Of a DNA stretch of 64,000 bases, positions 50,362 to 58,452 are shown in pieces (the stretch's first letter is position 1; each line of letters opens with the position of its first letter). Position numbers and translations under genes: made by a program. The stretch comes from Erythrobacter litoralis. Lineage in GTDB: Bacteria > Pseudomonadota > Alphaproteobacteria > Sphingomonadales > Sphingomonadaceae. The notes below the pieces were generated by a model. That model saw only the letters and a list, made by a program, of their open reading frames with translations, had not been told where the DNA came from and did not search any database. The stretch is from NCBI RefSeq assembly GCF_029760855.1, contig NZ_SOSI01000005.1, positions 186,001 through 250,000 on the forward strand, in the 5' to 3' direction.

Positions 50362-51546
50362 TCAGATTGATAGAATTTCGGCCCAGCGATCGAACACCGC
50401 GCGGCGTCGATCGAGCTGGACGGAGCGGTTGTATGCCGCCTCGACTTTGCCCTTCCCCGCATGGCCAAGCGCGGCATCGATGTCGAAGCGCCACTCCGGG
50501 CCCATCTCCTCGTTGAGGATCGTCGAGAAGCTGGCGCGCCAACCATGTGGTACGTGTCGGCCGGCGTAGCCGGCGCGGATATACAGTTCGCGAAGGGCGC
50601 CCGCGCCGATCGGCTTGTCTTTCACGCGGCCGGGGAACACCAGATCATGCATAGCTGCATCCGCTCGATGCATATTCTTGGCGCCGCGCAGGACGAACAA
50701 CGCCGCTTCACTCAACGGTACGACGTGATCGAACCGCGCATCGTCCTTCTTCGCGCGGCTCAGTTTCATTCGTTCGGCCGGCACCGTCCAGGTGCGTGCC
50801 GCGAAATCAATCTCCGCCCAGACCATGCCGCGCAGTGCGGCAAGCCGCACCGCAGTCAGCGCGAGAAAACGCGATGCCATGATCGTGAGCGGCCGCGCCT
50901 CGTCCAGCTCGCACGCGGCAAGTAGCGCGCGGCAATCGGCGATCGTCGTCAGGGCGGCATGTGGAAAAGATGGCGGCGCCGCGAGCATCGCCGCGCCGAG
51001 ATCATCGGCCGGGTTGGCCGAGACAAGTCCTTCGGCCCGGCCGAACTTGAATATCTCGCCGAGCCGCTGGCGCACCCGGTGCGCGCTGGTCCTGCAGCCG
51101 CGCGCCTCAATCGCGCGGATCGCCTCGAGCAGATCCCTCGATGTAATCGCGTCTGCAGTCTGTTCGCCCAGCTCGGGGAAGATATCGCGTTCGAGACTGC
51201 CGAGGACGTCCCCGGCATGCGCCGCCGACCATCCGCCGCGCTTCGCGCGGTACCATGCGCGGCCGAGCTGCTCGAGCGTATCGACTGTGATCGCGACGCG
51301 CCGCGATGGATCGACGCCTTGCTCGATCTTCTCCTTCGCCTCGGCCTGCAGAATACGCGCACGCGCAACGTTGACTTCGGGAAACTGGCCGAAGGTGAGC
51401 AGCTTCTCGCGGCCACGCCACCGATACTTCTGCTGCCAGCTCTTCGTACCGGTAGGTCGGACGAGCAGATGCAGCCCGCCTTGGTCGTGCAGTTTATACG
51501 CGCGCGAATGCGCACCGGCAGCTTTCGCCGCGGCGTTCGTCAGCAT
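50362..51546 (-). CDS. DUF4102 tyrosine integrase (element 2, copy B)
   Basis: A 394-residue integrase of the same family as 47109-48365 but clearly diverged. The DUF4102 domain holds YKLHDQGGLHLLVRPTGTKS and KLLTFGQFPEVNVARAR. The catalytic residues are Arg in LTAVRLAALRGMVW, HGWRASFSTI, GHAGKGKVE and Tyr in AAYNRS. It precedes the methylase on the same strand and is divergent from the hypothetical at 51688. Presence of a second, oppositely oriented integrase 2 kb from the first suggests nested elements. Confidence 0.9.
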   Translation of the reverse strand: MLTNAAAKAAGAHSRAYKLHDQGGLHLLVRPTGTKSWQQKYRWRGREKLLTFGQFPEVNVARARILQAEAKEKIEQGVDPSRRVAITVDTLEQLGRAWYRAKRGGWSAAHAGDVLGSLERDIFPELGEQTADAITSRDLLEAIRAIEARGCRTSAHRVRQRLGEIFKFGRAEGLVSANPADDLGAAMLAAPPSFPHAALTTIADCRALLAACELDEARPLTIMASRFLALTAVRLAALRGMVWAEIDFAARTWTVPAERMKLSRAKKDDARFDHVVPLSEAALFVLRGAKNMHRADAAMHDLVFPGRVKDKPIGAGALRELYIRAGYAGRHVPHGWRASFSTILNEEMGPEWRFDIDAALGHAGKGKVEAAYNRSVQLDRRRAVFDRWAEILSI

Positions 51547-51687
51547 ATGAGTATCCGTTCTATGTGACCGCCTCGACGGCCGAACATGATGATCCGAAAC
51601 GTAAGCGGCGCTATCGGATTGAGCTCTAGATTATCGCTGAGCTATCAGCTGCGATTTTAGTTTTTCGTTCGTTTAGGTAGGCTAGCC

Positions 51688-52173
51688 ATGACCCAAAACT
51701 TTGAAATTGTTCGCCTAATAGCGCAGTTAGTGGGTGCTCTTTTGATCGCTTGGCTTGCCGTTCGATGGGCGCTTTCCCGCTACAAATCAGAAAAGGTCTG
51801 GGAGAGAAGTCTCGAAGCTTATTCAGAAATTCTCTCGTTACTTGTTGAGATACGCGGCATCGACCATGACCGCCTCACGATGTTGCAGGAGGCAGATGTC
51901 TACGCAGGTCATCCCCAAGCCAGCGAATTTCATTCGAGGCTGAGCGACGTTCAACCGCGGCTTCAAAAAGCAGTAGCTAAAGGACGTTTGCTGTTGCCGG
52001 AACGCGCCCAAGCCATTCTAATAGAATTGAGCGCGGAATTTGATCGGCAGCGTTCTTCTTCCGATTTGGAACATTTGTTAAATGCGAGATACGTTGCAGT
52101 AGGGAAGGCTATGACGGCCTTGATCGACTTTGGCCGCGGAGACCTCAGTATTGATAGCGAACGGCACGGATAA
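51688..52173 (+). CDS. hypothetical protein with N-terminal membrane segment
   Basis: A 161-residue protein. Residues about 8-27 (VRLIAQLVGALLIAWLAVRW) form one membrane segment, followed by a helical cytosolic part (SLEAYSEILSLLVEIRGIDH, then LLLPERAQAILIELSAEFDR). I do not recognise it. The local sequence is AT-richer than its neighbours. It is isolated between the integrase and the repeat region, a typical position for a lysogenic-conversion (moron) gene. Function unknown. Confidence 0.65.
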   Translation: MTQNFEIVRLIAQLVGALLIAWLAVRWALSRYKSEKVWERSLEAYSEILSLLVEIRGIDHDRLTMLQEADVYAGHPQASEFHSRLSDVQPRLQKAVAKGRLLLPERAQAILIELSAEFDRQRSSSDLEHLLNARYVAVGKAMTALIDFGRGDLSIDSERHG

Positions 52174-52239
52174 TCCCTCCGCGTCGGTCGAGTGGCGAGC
52201 CCGCGCAGTTCTGCCGAAAACAGGCTCCGCGTCGCGGGA

Positions 52240-52261
52240 CGATACCCCCGGCGATACCCCC
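52240..52261. repeat. tandem CGATACCCCC repeats, candidate arm-type sites
   Basis: CGATACCCCC occurs twice, at 52240-52249 and 52252-52261 (GGGGGTATCG on the minus strand). Short GGGGGTA-type repeats often lie next to DUF4102 integrases. They fall about 700 bp upstream of the integrase at 50362-51546, near the change to phage lysis genes. The gap 52174-52282 has no gene. Confidence 0.35.
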
Positions 52262-52282
52262 AAATTTCGCGCGGATTTCGGT

Positions 52283-52513
52283 CTAGAAGTTAATGTCGCA
52301 GGGCACCACGGCCGCGCCGCGGTGCCCGCACTCGCTGCAGCGTGCCTTTTCCTCGATGGTCGATAGAGTAAGGCTTACCCGCCGCGCGTTCAATTCGATC
52401 ATCAATTCGGAGCTGTTGGCTTCGACAACGTGGCCGCATCCGTCGCAGGTGAAGCGAAGATTGTAACCGCGCCGGGCGCACTCGTTAACCGAATCGAGTT
52501 TATGTCGAACCAT
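52283..52513 (-). CDS. small zinc-ribbon-like protein
   Basis: A 76-residue protein from ATG 52513 (an in-frame TTG at 52549 is less likely). It has two C-X2-C knuckles, FTCDGCGHVVEA and ARCSECGHRGAA, typical of a zinc ribbon, with a linking helix/strand region. It lies on the prophage strand next to the lysis genes. Role unknown. Confidence 0.65.
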   Translation of the reverse strand: MVRHKLDSVNECARRGYNLRFTCDGCGHVVEANSSELMIELNARRVSLTLSTIEEKARCSECGHRGAAVVPCDINF

Positions 52514-52548
52514 ACTGACGTGATGGAACAGGCAGGGAACATCGGTCA

Positions 52549-52680
52549 ATGAAGGGCAAGCCGGACGTTCAGGATCCGAAGGGCGAATGGAAGCTGTATT
52601 TCGGGTTCGCGTTCTGGAGCCTGCTCATCATTGCCTGGCTAATCGTTTCGGCGATCGAGCTCATCATGCTCGCATACTGA
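52549..52680 (+). CDS. 43-residue single-span membrane protein
   Basis: A short frame with GGCAGGG upstream of its ATG. It has a polar head (MKGKPDVQDPKGEWKLY) then one hydrophobic segment (FWSLLIIAWLIVSAIELIM). It is opposite in strand to the prophage lysis genes and starts 36 bp upstream of the start of the divergent zinc-ribbon gene. It could be a small phage membrane protein. Supported by ribosome site and clear hydrophobic span only. Confidence 0.5.
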   Translation: MKGKPDVQDPKGEWKLYFGFAFWSLLIIAWLIVSAIELIMLAY

Positions 52681-52687
52681 AAAGTAC

Positions 52688-53302
52688 TTAGTCCGAAGCG
52701 CCTGCGGCGGGGTCGACCTTGGCTTGCGCTTCAACCCAACCGATCAGCGCGTCGAGCTGGATGGCCTGCTCGGTGGCGATGAGATCGCGCTCGAGCTGGT
52801 TTGTGGTTCGTCCTGTGGCAGGAAGTCGAGGATCGCTGGCCGTTTCATTAGATCCTGCGGCGGCATGGGATAACCCGGGCACTGAGTCGCCTGCGGCCTC
52901 ACGCTCAGTACCGGTTCCGGCCGATAGCTCTTGCCGCAACCTGTCAGCGCGATCACGCACGATAGCGAGGCGAGCGCGGTAATCGTTCTCGATGGCATCG
53001 GAAATTTTCTCCTGTTCGGCCGTAACCCGCTCGAGCCGTTCGCGCTCGAGACGCGCAGCCTCTTCCTGTGCGAGGCGGTATGTCTGTTTGGTGGTGCTAT
53101 GGGCCAGGCGTTCGCTGTCGCGCTGTGCCTCGTACTCGCCCGCCTTCGCGATCCACCCCGCAATCGATATCGGCCCGAGATGAAATCCGTTGAGCCGCAC
53201 CGACTGTATACTGGCAAAGATCGCCAGCACGAGAACGGCCGCGCCGATCGCGGCGAGCCAGACGCCCTTCAGCGCGATGCGAGCGGTGGTCCAGGGCGGC
53301 AT
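52688..53302 (-). CDS. Rz-like membrane-anchored coiled-coil protein (spanin candidate)
   Basis: A 204-residue protein. ATG 53302 overlaps the endolysin stop (TGATG). One N-terminal transmembrane segment (LAAIGAAVLVLAIFASIQSV) is followed by a long charged coiled coil (RLAQEEAARLERERLERVTA onward) and a flexible Ser/Gly/Pro-rich stretch. This layout and its place directly after the endolysin fit an inner-membrane spanin (Rz). The embedded outer-membrane partner has not been identified with confidence. Confidence 0.6.
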   Translation of the reverse strand: MPPWTTARIALKGVWLAAIGAAVLVLAIFASIQSVRLNGFHLGPISIAGWIAKAGEYEAQRDSERLAHSTTKQTYRLAQEEAARLERERLERVTAEQEKISDAIENDYRARLAIVRDRADRLRQELSAGTGTEREAAGDSVPGLSHAAAGSNETASDPRLPATGRTTNQLERDLIATEQAIQLDALIGWVEAQAKVDPAAGASD

Positions 53303-53739
53303 CAGGCGCGCAGCCCGGTGAGATAGCCGCGCACCCCATACTTCGCGGTAAGCTCCATGTTGCGCAGCCGGCCATGCCGGTAGCTGACATGCACCCATCG
53401 CCCGTACTCGTAGATCAGCTGGTCGTAGTTGAGGTTGCGCTGCATCCACTGCGCGAGATCCAGCACGCCGACCCCCGGTACCGTGAAATCCGCCGCCTCG
53501 CCCAGGCAATGCTGGCTGCTGCCGGAACCTCCGATCGCGCGGTTGAGGATCGGCGAACGGTATCCGCTCGAGACGACGACCGGTCGATCGAAATGGGTGC
53601 GTACCGGTTCGAGTACTTCGATGCAAAGCGTGCGAAGGTTCGCGATGACGGCCGGCGGCGGATCGTTCGGAATGTCGCGCCGCGCGGCGGTCTGCGACGC
53701 GGTCATCTCGGCAAGAGTAAAATGCGGGGACAGGTTCAT
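53302..53739 (-). CDS. peptidase M15-family endolysin (D-Ala-D-Ala carboxypeptidase-like)
   Basis: A 145-residue M15A-type peptidase. ATG 53739 overlaps the upstream stop by 4 bp. The zinc site is visible as SSQHCLGEAADF (H and D ligands of SxHxxGxAxD) with the third His in RWVHVSYRHG; SSGYRSPILNRAIGG precedes it. It cleaves peptide cross-links of peptidoglycan and should act as the phage endolysin. No signal peptide is seen, so release needs the membrane proteins encoded beside it. Confidence 0.88.
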   Translation of the reverse strand: MNLSPHFTLAEMTASQTAARRDIPNDPPPAVIANLRTLCIEVLEPVRTHFDRPVVVSSGYRSPILNRAIGGSGSSQHCLGEAADFTVPGVGVLDLAQWMQRNLNYDQLIYEYGRWVHVSYRHGRLRNMELTAKYGVRGYLTGLRA

Positions 53740-54116
53740 GCGAAGAAACTCCAGCAAACGAGGAGCCAGACCGCCAGCAGCGCCCAGTAACTCCACCAGA
53801 ACGGGCGGGAATAGGTCCGGCCTTCGCCGAGCGCGGCGACCCAGACAAAAAGCGACTTGCCGGCGATGATCATCACCGACCCGACAAAATAGACGGGGTC
53901 GTCGGTCGCGAAGGTCGCGCCGTCGCCGACCATCTGCTCGATACGGCCGTAAAGCTGCAGGATCATGCCCAGCGCGTGGAGATCCATGCCGAGCGCCATC
54001 GCGAGCCCCGCATTATAGATCGACAGCGGAAAGCGCCGGCGCCATCCGGGCATGGTGTAGCCGGCCACGATGAAAATGCTGCCGAGCACCATGCAGCCGA
54101 AGATGAAGAGGATCAT
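53736..54116 (-). CDS. four-span membrane protein in the lysis cassette
   Basis: A 126-residue protein with about four hydrophobic segments: ILFIFGCMVLGSIFIVAGY, SIYNAGLAMALGMDLHALGM, VYFVGSVMIIAGKSLFVWVA and YWALLAVWLLVCWSFFA. It overlaps both neighbours by 4 bp (coupled translation) and lies directly before the endolysin, so a holin-type role is possible. It matches no family that I recognise. Confidence 0.65.
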   Translation of the reverse strand: MILFIFGCMVLGSIFIVAGYTMPGWRRRFPLSIYNAGLAMALGMDLHALGMILQLYGRIEQMVGDGATFATDDPVYFVGSVMIIAGKSLFVWVAALGEGRTYSRPFWWSYWALLAVWLLVCWSFFA

Positions 54117-54310
54117 TCGCCCTTGCCTTGTGTGAGTTCGGTTATGCCGCGATCCGCGCCGAGGAGGCGCTCGATGCGTTCGGCGCGCCTGGTCAGCTGC
54201 TCGGCCTCTGCCTTCAGCCCGTCGATGTCGGCGAAGAATTTCTGGACGCCGGAGAATTTCGGCGGGAACGCGGCGCGCAAGGCAGCGCGAATGCTTTTCA
54301 GATCACTCAT
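54113..54310 (-). CDS. small coiled-coil protein of the lysis/tail region
   Basis: A 65-residue protein from ATG 54310, which overlaps the preceding gene by 8 bp. Residues about 20-50 (FADIDGLKAEAEQLTRRAER) form a coiled-coil-like helix. No signal or membrane segment. Unknown function; its coupling to membrane-protein genes suggests a lysis-cassette accessory. Confidence 0.55.
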   Translation of the reverse strand: MSDLKSIRAALRAAFPPKFSGVQKFFADIDGLKAEAEQLTRRAERIERLLGADRGITELTQGKGE

Positions 54311-54587
54311 CGTCCCGGATCCCCAGTCGCGTCTCGATCCGCGCAACGATGATGTTCAGCCCCGCAATGACTTCGCGTACTGCGCCAAGCGCATCCGCCG
54401 ACTTCGTCCAGGCGCGAAAGGCCATGAAGACGACGCCGAGCAGTGCAGCGAGCATCAGCGCACACAGCACGAGCGCGACGAACAGGATCGCCCGCCAGTC
54501 GTCGAGCTCGGCCATGACCCGGCCGGCCTCGACGACATCGGGCGCGCTCATCGTCGGCGCGGCTGCGAGCAGAAGGTCCAAGATCAT
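54303..54587 (-). CDS. single-span membrane protein, holin-like
   Basis: A 94-residue protein. A single strong transmembrane segment (AILFVALVLCALMLAALLGV, near 33-55) is followed by an amphipathic helix (FRAWTKSADALGAVREVIAG). Size and position before the endolysin suit a holin or holin regulator. It follows the tail-spike gene by 37 bp on the same strand. Confidence 0.55.
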   Translation of the reverse strand: MILDLLLAAAPTMSAPDVVEAGRVMAELDDWRAILFVALVLCALMLAALLGVVFMAFRAWTKSADALGAVREVIAGLNIIVARIETRLGIRDDE

Positions 54588-54624
54588 GGCCTCCGTCTCC
54601 TCGAATTGGTGTGAAGTATTCGGT

Positions 54625-57600
54625 TTACCGAACCACGATCTCGCGCTGGTGCGGCTTCACCGAGTGGCCCGGATAAGGGTAGGTGTGCGCCGGATTGTAA
54701 TAGCGGGAATCGTGCTCGGTCGGCATGTCGAGATACAGGCGGTTGTCGTAATCTCGCGGTCGCAAGAGTGCCGCGGTCGCCGGGCCGCGCAGATAGGAGA
54801 TGCTGTCGCCGGGCTGGAACGCCTGCTTGAGCGCGATACGGACCGTGCCGGCCGCCGCATCCTCGATCGTCACCGTGCCCTTGTGCGTATCCGGATAACC
54901 GACTGCGTCCATGCGGTAGATCGGGCGCCGTTCGCCGGTCGCAGCACGGGTGAGCTCGAAGCCGGTGAGCTCCTGCTGGTGCGGCGACGGAACCTCCGGC
55001 ATGGCCAGCCCGCGTTCCTGCCGCCGCGTGATGAGCGTGCCGTTGTTTGGCAGCAGGATGCGGCCGATCGCGTAGCTGTTGTCGAGCGAAACGTCCCAGT
55101 TCTCCACGTCGATCGCCGGTTCCCCGACCACGTCGCCTAGATCGCGCAGGATAGGAACGAACGCGGGCTGCAAATAATAGATGATACCGTCCTGCAGATA
55201 GAGGTTCGGGTGGATCGTAACGGGGTAGAAACAGGATCCATGGCTCGAAGGGCCAGTGACGGTATCGTATTGCTGAGCGATCGGATTGGCCTGGATCGCA
55301 TCGAAGATCTCGCGCTTGGGCTCGAGCCAGCGATTGCCGGCATTGGGTCCACTGAAATTCGGATTCTCCGGATTGCTGCTGTCGAGATCGTTGAACGGCA
55401 TCGGCGTGAGCATCGCGAACGTCGCTGTGTCCGCCAGCAGGCCGCGCCCCTGCCCGGTCGCATCGAACAGGCAATGATCGACGCGCTGGCCATTGACGTT
55501 GACGAACTGGCCAAGCGGTACCGGCGTTCCGTCCTTCTGCTTGCCGTACCAGTACGGGAAAAACGCATCGTCGTAATAGTTCGCGCTGCCGGCGTCGCTG
55601 TTGTGCCAGCGCTCGATCAGAGTATCGACCGGTCCGTACTTGCCGGTCATCGCATCGTGCAGCGCCTTCACATCAGCCCAGCTGCGCTCCGGGCGATCGT
55701 CGTTGAAGACGGTCGCGCGAGAAGTTCCGCCGACATGCTCACAGGCCAGCGCGATCTTCATCCCGGGCTTGGCATGGTCGAGCCAGGTCGCCAGCGTCGC
55801 CATCGCAGGGTTGATGAGCTTTGCGTCGGCCGTCGCCTGCGTGACCAGCGTCGCCTGCACGGCATCGCCGACGGCCGAGCCGGTACGGCGATAGACCACG
55901 ACATTCCCGTCCGGCACGTTCGCGGGCATCGGCAGCTTCTGATAATTGGATTCGGGCGCGGTGAGGTGGGCTTCCTCGCTTTGCCCCATCCAGAAATACC
56001 GACCATCGACCGTCGCCGGCAGGACCTCGGTACTGATCTCGCCGCCGTCCTCCCAATTGTCGAACAGCGTGCCGCTGGTGCCGGACAGCAGAATGATGCC
56101 GTATCCGCCCGCCGTGATCCGCCCCGCGCTATCGTCGACGAACGTCCCCTGGTGCTTTCGCGCTCCGTCGATCGTCTGAAACACCTTGAACTCGACTTTG
56201 GTCGGGAAAACGGAGGCGACGACCTCGCACGTTGCCGACGTTGAACTGTCGGGTACCAGTGTCGATGCGCCGGACAGCGTCAGCTTCGAGACGTTCTTCT
56301 CGAAGCGTACGATGCGATTGCTGGTCCCGCCGCTGTTGAGGCGCATCGCATAGCCGGTGAAGCCGTCGATCGGATCGTTCGTCCCGAACAAGGCGATCCC
56401 GGCGCGCACCGTTGCCAGGAATTTGGCCTGTACCCGCTGGGGGCTGACGCCGGCGCTGCCCTCGCGCAGCGCGACGGCGTACTGGACGTTGTTGTTCGAA
56501 TAGACGTTGTCCTGCGCCGCGCTGACCACGAGGTTGGCGAAGCTCGACATCCATCCCGTCCGCTGGCCGAGCTGCTGATCGGATGCTGACGGATTGTCGA
56601 ACGCGTCGACGAAGGCGGCGGCGACCACGGTCGTATCGTCGTTCTGGATCGTAATCAGCGACCGGTAGAAGGTCGTGTCGACCATACCCGGATCGGCGTT
56701 GCGCAAATCGAGATAGAACACGTATTCCGGTTCCTCGTCCGCATTGGCGACGATGCTGAAGCGGATGGTCTTGATTTCTTCGCCGGCCGCGAATTCGAGC
56801 GTGCCGGACGGATAGGCGCCGCCTTCGAATTTCGCGGCGGGCGGCCCGTCCTCGCCCAGTCCCTCGGTATGCGTATACCACTCGACCGAACCGGCCGCGC
56901 TCGCATCGTCGCGGCTGACGGTAAGCGCGTATTCGGTGAGCCCCGCATCGCCTTCGGGCTGCGACAGGGAAGAAGGCTCGAGCGAATAGGTCGCGCCGCC
57001 CGGCGGAGGCGTGCCGGTCCCGGCGTCGACGGCGCTGACGCTGTCGGTGCTGCGCACCCAGGGACCGTTATCGATGCTCTGTTCGCAGGTGATGTTCCTG
57101 TCGCCTGCCTTCATCCGGTATGTGCGGAAGGCATCGCCGACGCCGGTGGTCCCGGGAATGACCTCGCCGTCGCGCAGGGTCCGCCAGGCGCGCTGGTCCG
57201 GCGAGGCTGGAAAGCCGCGCGTCGCGCCGAGGCCGAAGGATACCCAACTGCCGACCTCGACCGTCGCCTGCCCGTCGACCGTGAAGTATTCGCCGTCGAA
57301 GCCGACATGCAGCTTGGACGGGTTCACGATCTCGATTGGACCATTGTAGGAAATGTATTCCGGGCGCTGGATTTCGTGGCCCCACGGCAGCGGTGCGAGA
57401 TCGGGCTCGATCGGTAGTTCGACGTTCGGATCGCCGTTGACGGCGGCGGCGAGCAGGTCGACAGCCACGCCGTTGGCCGTCGCCGGGGGATTGGACACAC
57501 CGACATCCCCGACCGCCACGTTCTGCCCACCTTGTACGGGGTTGCCGCTGCCGTCTGCCGGATAAAGGGCCTCGTCGTAGGTCTTGATCGTCGCGCTGTT

Positions 57601-58452
57601 GAACCGGCGCAGCCGCATGAACGGTTTCGCGGGATCGGTCGCGGTCGGATGGCGTCTCAGCGTATTCCTCCGCATCGTGCCATGCGCGCCGCTGACATCG
57701 ATCCCGTTGGGCGAGTCGCATGCGAAATCGTTGTCTTCGATCAGATAGTGATGGTTCGGCAGCGCCGCGACGGTGTCGTAATCGACGACGCCCTGCCCCA
57801 GCCAGACGAAGTCGTTGCGGCGGAAGATGAAATGTGAACATCCGGCGCGAGGCTGGCCGATATCGGGATGGCTGGAATCGTACCAGCCAACGCCGATGTC
57901 GCTGCCGACCTGCGGCGGCGTACCGTCGTCGAAGAAGCGGATCTTCTTCGTGACGATCACGCCATCGCGCGAGAAATTGTCTTCGAAGATGAAGTAGTGG
58001 CAATCGACGAACTGAGAGGCATCGGCGCGAGCCCATTCGAAGATGCTCTTGCTGATGATGAAATGGCTGCAGCCGTTGAACGAGACGCAGTTTTTTGCCT
58101 GCCCCGCCACCGCGCCCGCGATCCAGACATGCGATGCGCCGGCGCCCTGGATGCTCTTGCTGTTGATGTTGTCGGTCGTGCCGAGGACCGCATCGGCGGA
58201 GTATGTTCCGCCGGCGAATTGCGTACGGATCAGGGGCGAGAGCAATTCGATCGAGAGGATCTGCGCGCGCGGCATGACCACCTGCACCCAAGCAGGCTTT
58301 GGCGCGGTGATGCGCCAGTGGAACGGATCGCCCGGCGTATCGAGCACGATGACCTCGCCGCCTCGCGCCATCGCATAGGCGACCTTGAGGGCGTCCGGCG
58401 AGGAGACCGTGATGAATTGCGGCGATCCCTGCACCGTGGCAGTAATGGACAT
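54625..58452 (-). CDS. large phage tail-spike-like protein (beta-helix, Calx-beta, SGNH-like)
   Basis: A 1275-residue protein. ATG 58452 overlaps the stop of the upstream tail-fibre gene (TAATG). Residues about 80-300 look like a right-handed beta-helix (NHHYLIEDNDFACDSPNGID, MRRNTLRRHP). Around 545-650 is a Calx-beta-like domain (QPEGDAGLTEYALTVSRDD). From about 880 an SGNH-hydrolase-like segment begins with WMGQSEEAHL, and a candidate histidine lies in YPVTIHPNLYL. The beta-helix and hydrolase-like parts suit host-polysaccharide recognition or modification. Domain calls are by eye. Confidence 0.65.
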   Translation of the reverse strand: MSITATVQGSPQFITVSSPDALKVAYAMARGGEVIVLDTPGDPFHWRITAPKPAWVQVVMPRAQILSIELLSPLIRTQFAGGTYSADAVLGTTDNINSKSIQGAGASHVWIAGAVAGQAKNCVSFNGCSHFIISKSIFEWARADASQFVDCHYFIFEDNFSRDGVIVTKKIRFFDDGTPPQVGSDIGVGWYDSSHPDIGQPRAGCSHFIFRRNDFVWLGQGVVDYDTVAALPNHHYLIEDNDFACDSPNGIDVSGAHGTMRRNTLRRHPTATDPAKPFMRLRRFNSATIKTYDEALYPADGSGNPVQGGQNVAVGDVGVSNPPATANGVAVDLLAAAVNGDPNVELPIEPDLAPLPWGHEIQRPEYISYNGPIEIVNPSKLHVGFDGEYFTVDGQATVEVGSWVSFGLGATRGFPASPDQRAWRTLRDGEVIPGTTGVGDAFRTYRMKAGDRNITCEQSIDNGPWVRSTDSVSAVDAGTGTPPPGGATYSLEPSSLSQPEGDAGLTEYALTVSRDDASAAGSVEWYTHTEGLGEDGPPAAKFEGGAYPSGTLEFAAGEEIKTIRFSIVANADEEPEYVFYLDLRNADPGMVDTTFYRSLITIQNDDTTVVAAAFVDAFDNPSASDQQLGQRTGWMSSFANLVVSAAQDNVYSNNNVQYAVALREGSAGVSPQRVQAKFLATVRAGIALFGTNDPIDGFTGYAMRLNSGGTSNRIVRFEKNVSKLTLSGASTLVPDSSTSATCEVVASVFPTKVEFKVFQTIDGARKHQGTFVDDSAGRITAGGYGIILLSGTSGTLFDNWEDGGEISTEVLPATVDGRYFWMGQSEEAHLTAPESNYQKLPMPANVPDGNVVVYRRTGSAVGDAVQATLVTQATADAKLINPAMATLATWLDHAKPGMKIALACEHVGGTSRATVFNDDRPERSWADVKALHDAMTGKYGPVDTLIERWHNSDAGSANYYDDAFFPYWYGKQKDGTPVPLGQFVNVNGQRVDHCLFDATGQGRGLLADTATFAMLTPMPFNDLDSSNPENPNFSGPNAGNRWLEPKREIFDAIQANPIAQQYDTVTGPSSHGSCFYPVTIHPNLYLQDGIIYYLQPAFVPILRDLGDVVGEPAIDVENWDVSLDNSYAIGRILLPNNGTLITRRQERGLAMPEVPSPHQQELTGFELTRAATGERRPIYRMDAVGYPDTHKGTVTIEDAAAGTVRIALKQAFQPGDSISYLRGPATAALLRPRDYDNRLYLDMPTEHDSRYYNPAHTYPYPGHSVKPHQREIVVR

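Noticed and set aside
52174..52282. A tRNA 3' end as attachment site near AATCCCTCCGCGTC
   Set aside because: No T loop (TTCGAAT) and no CCA in the right place, so the resemblance is too weak.
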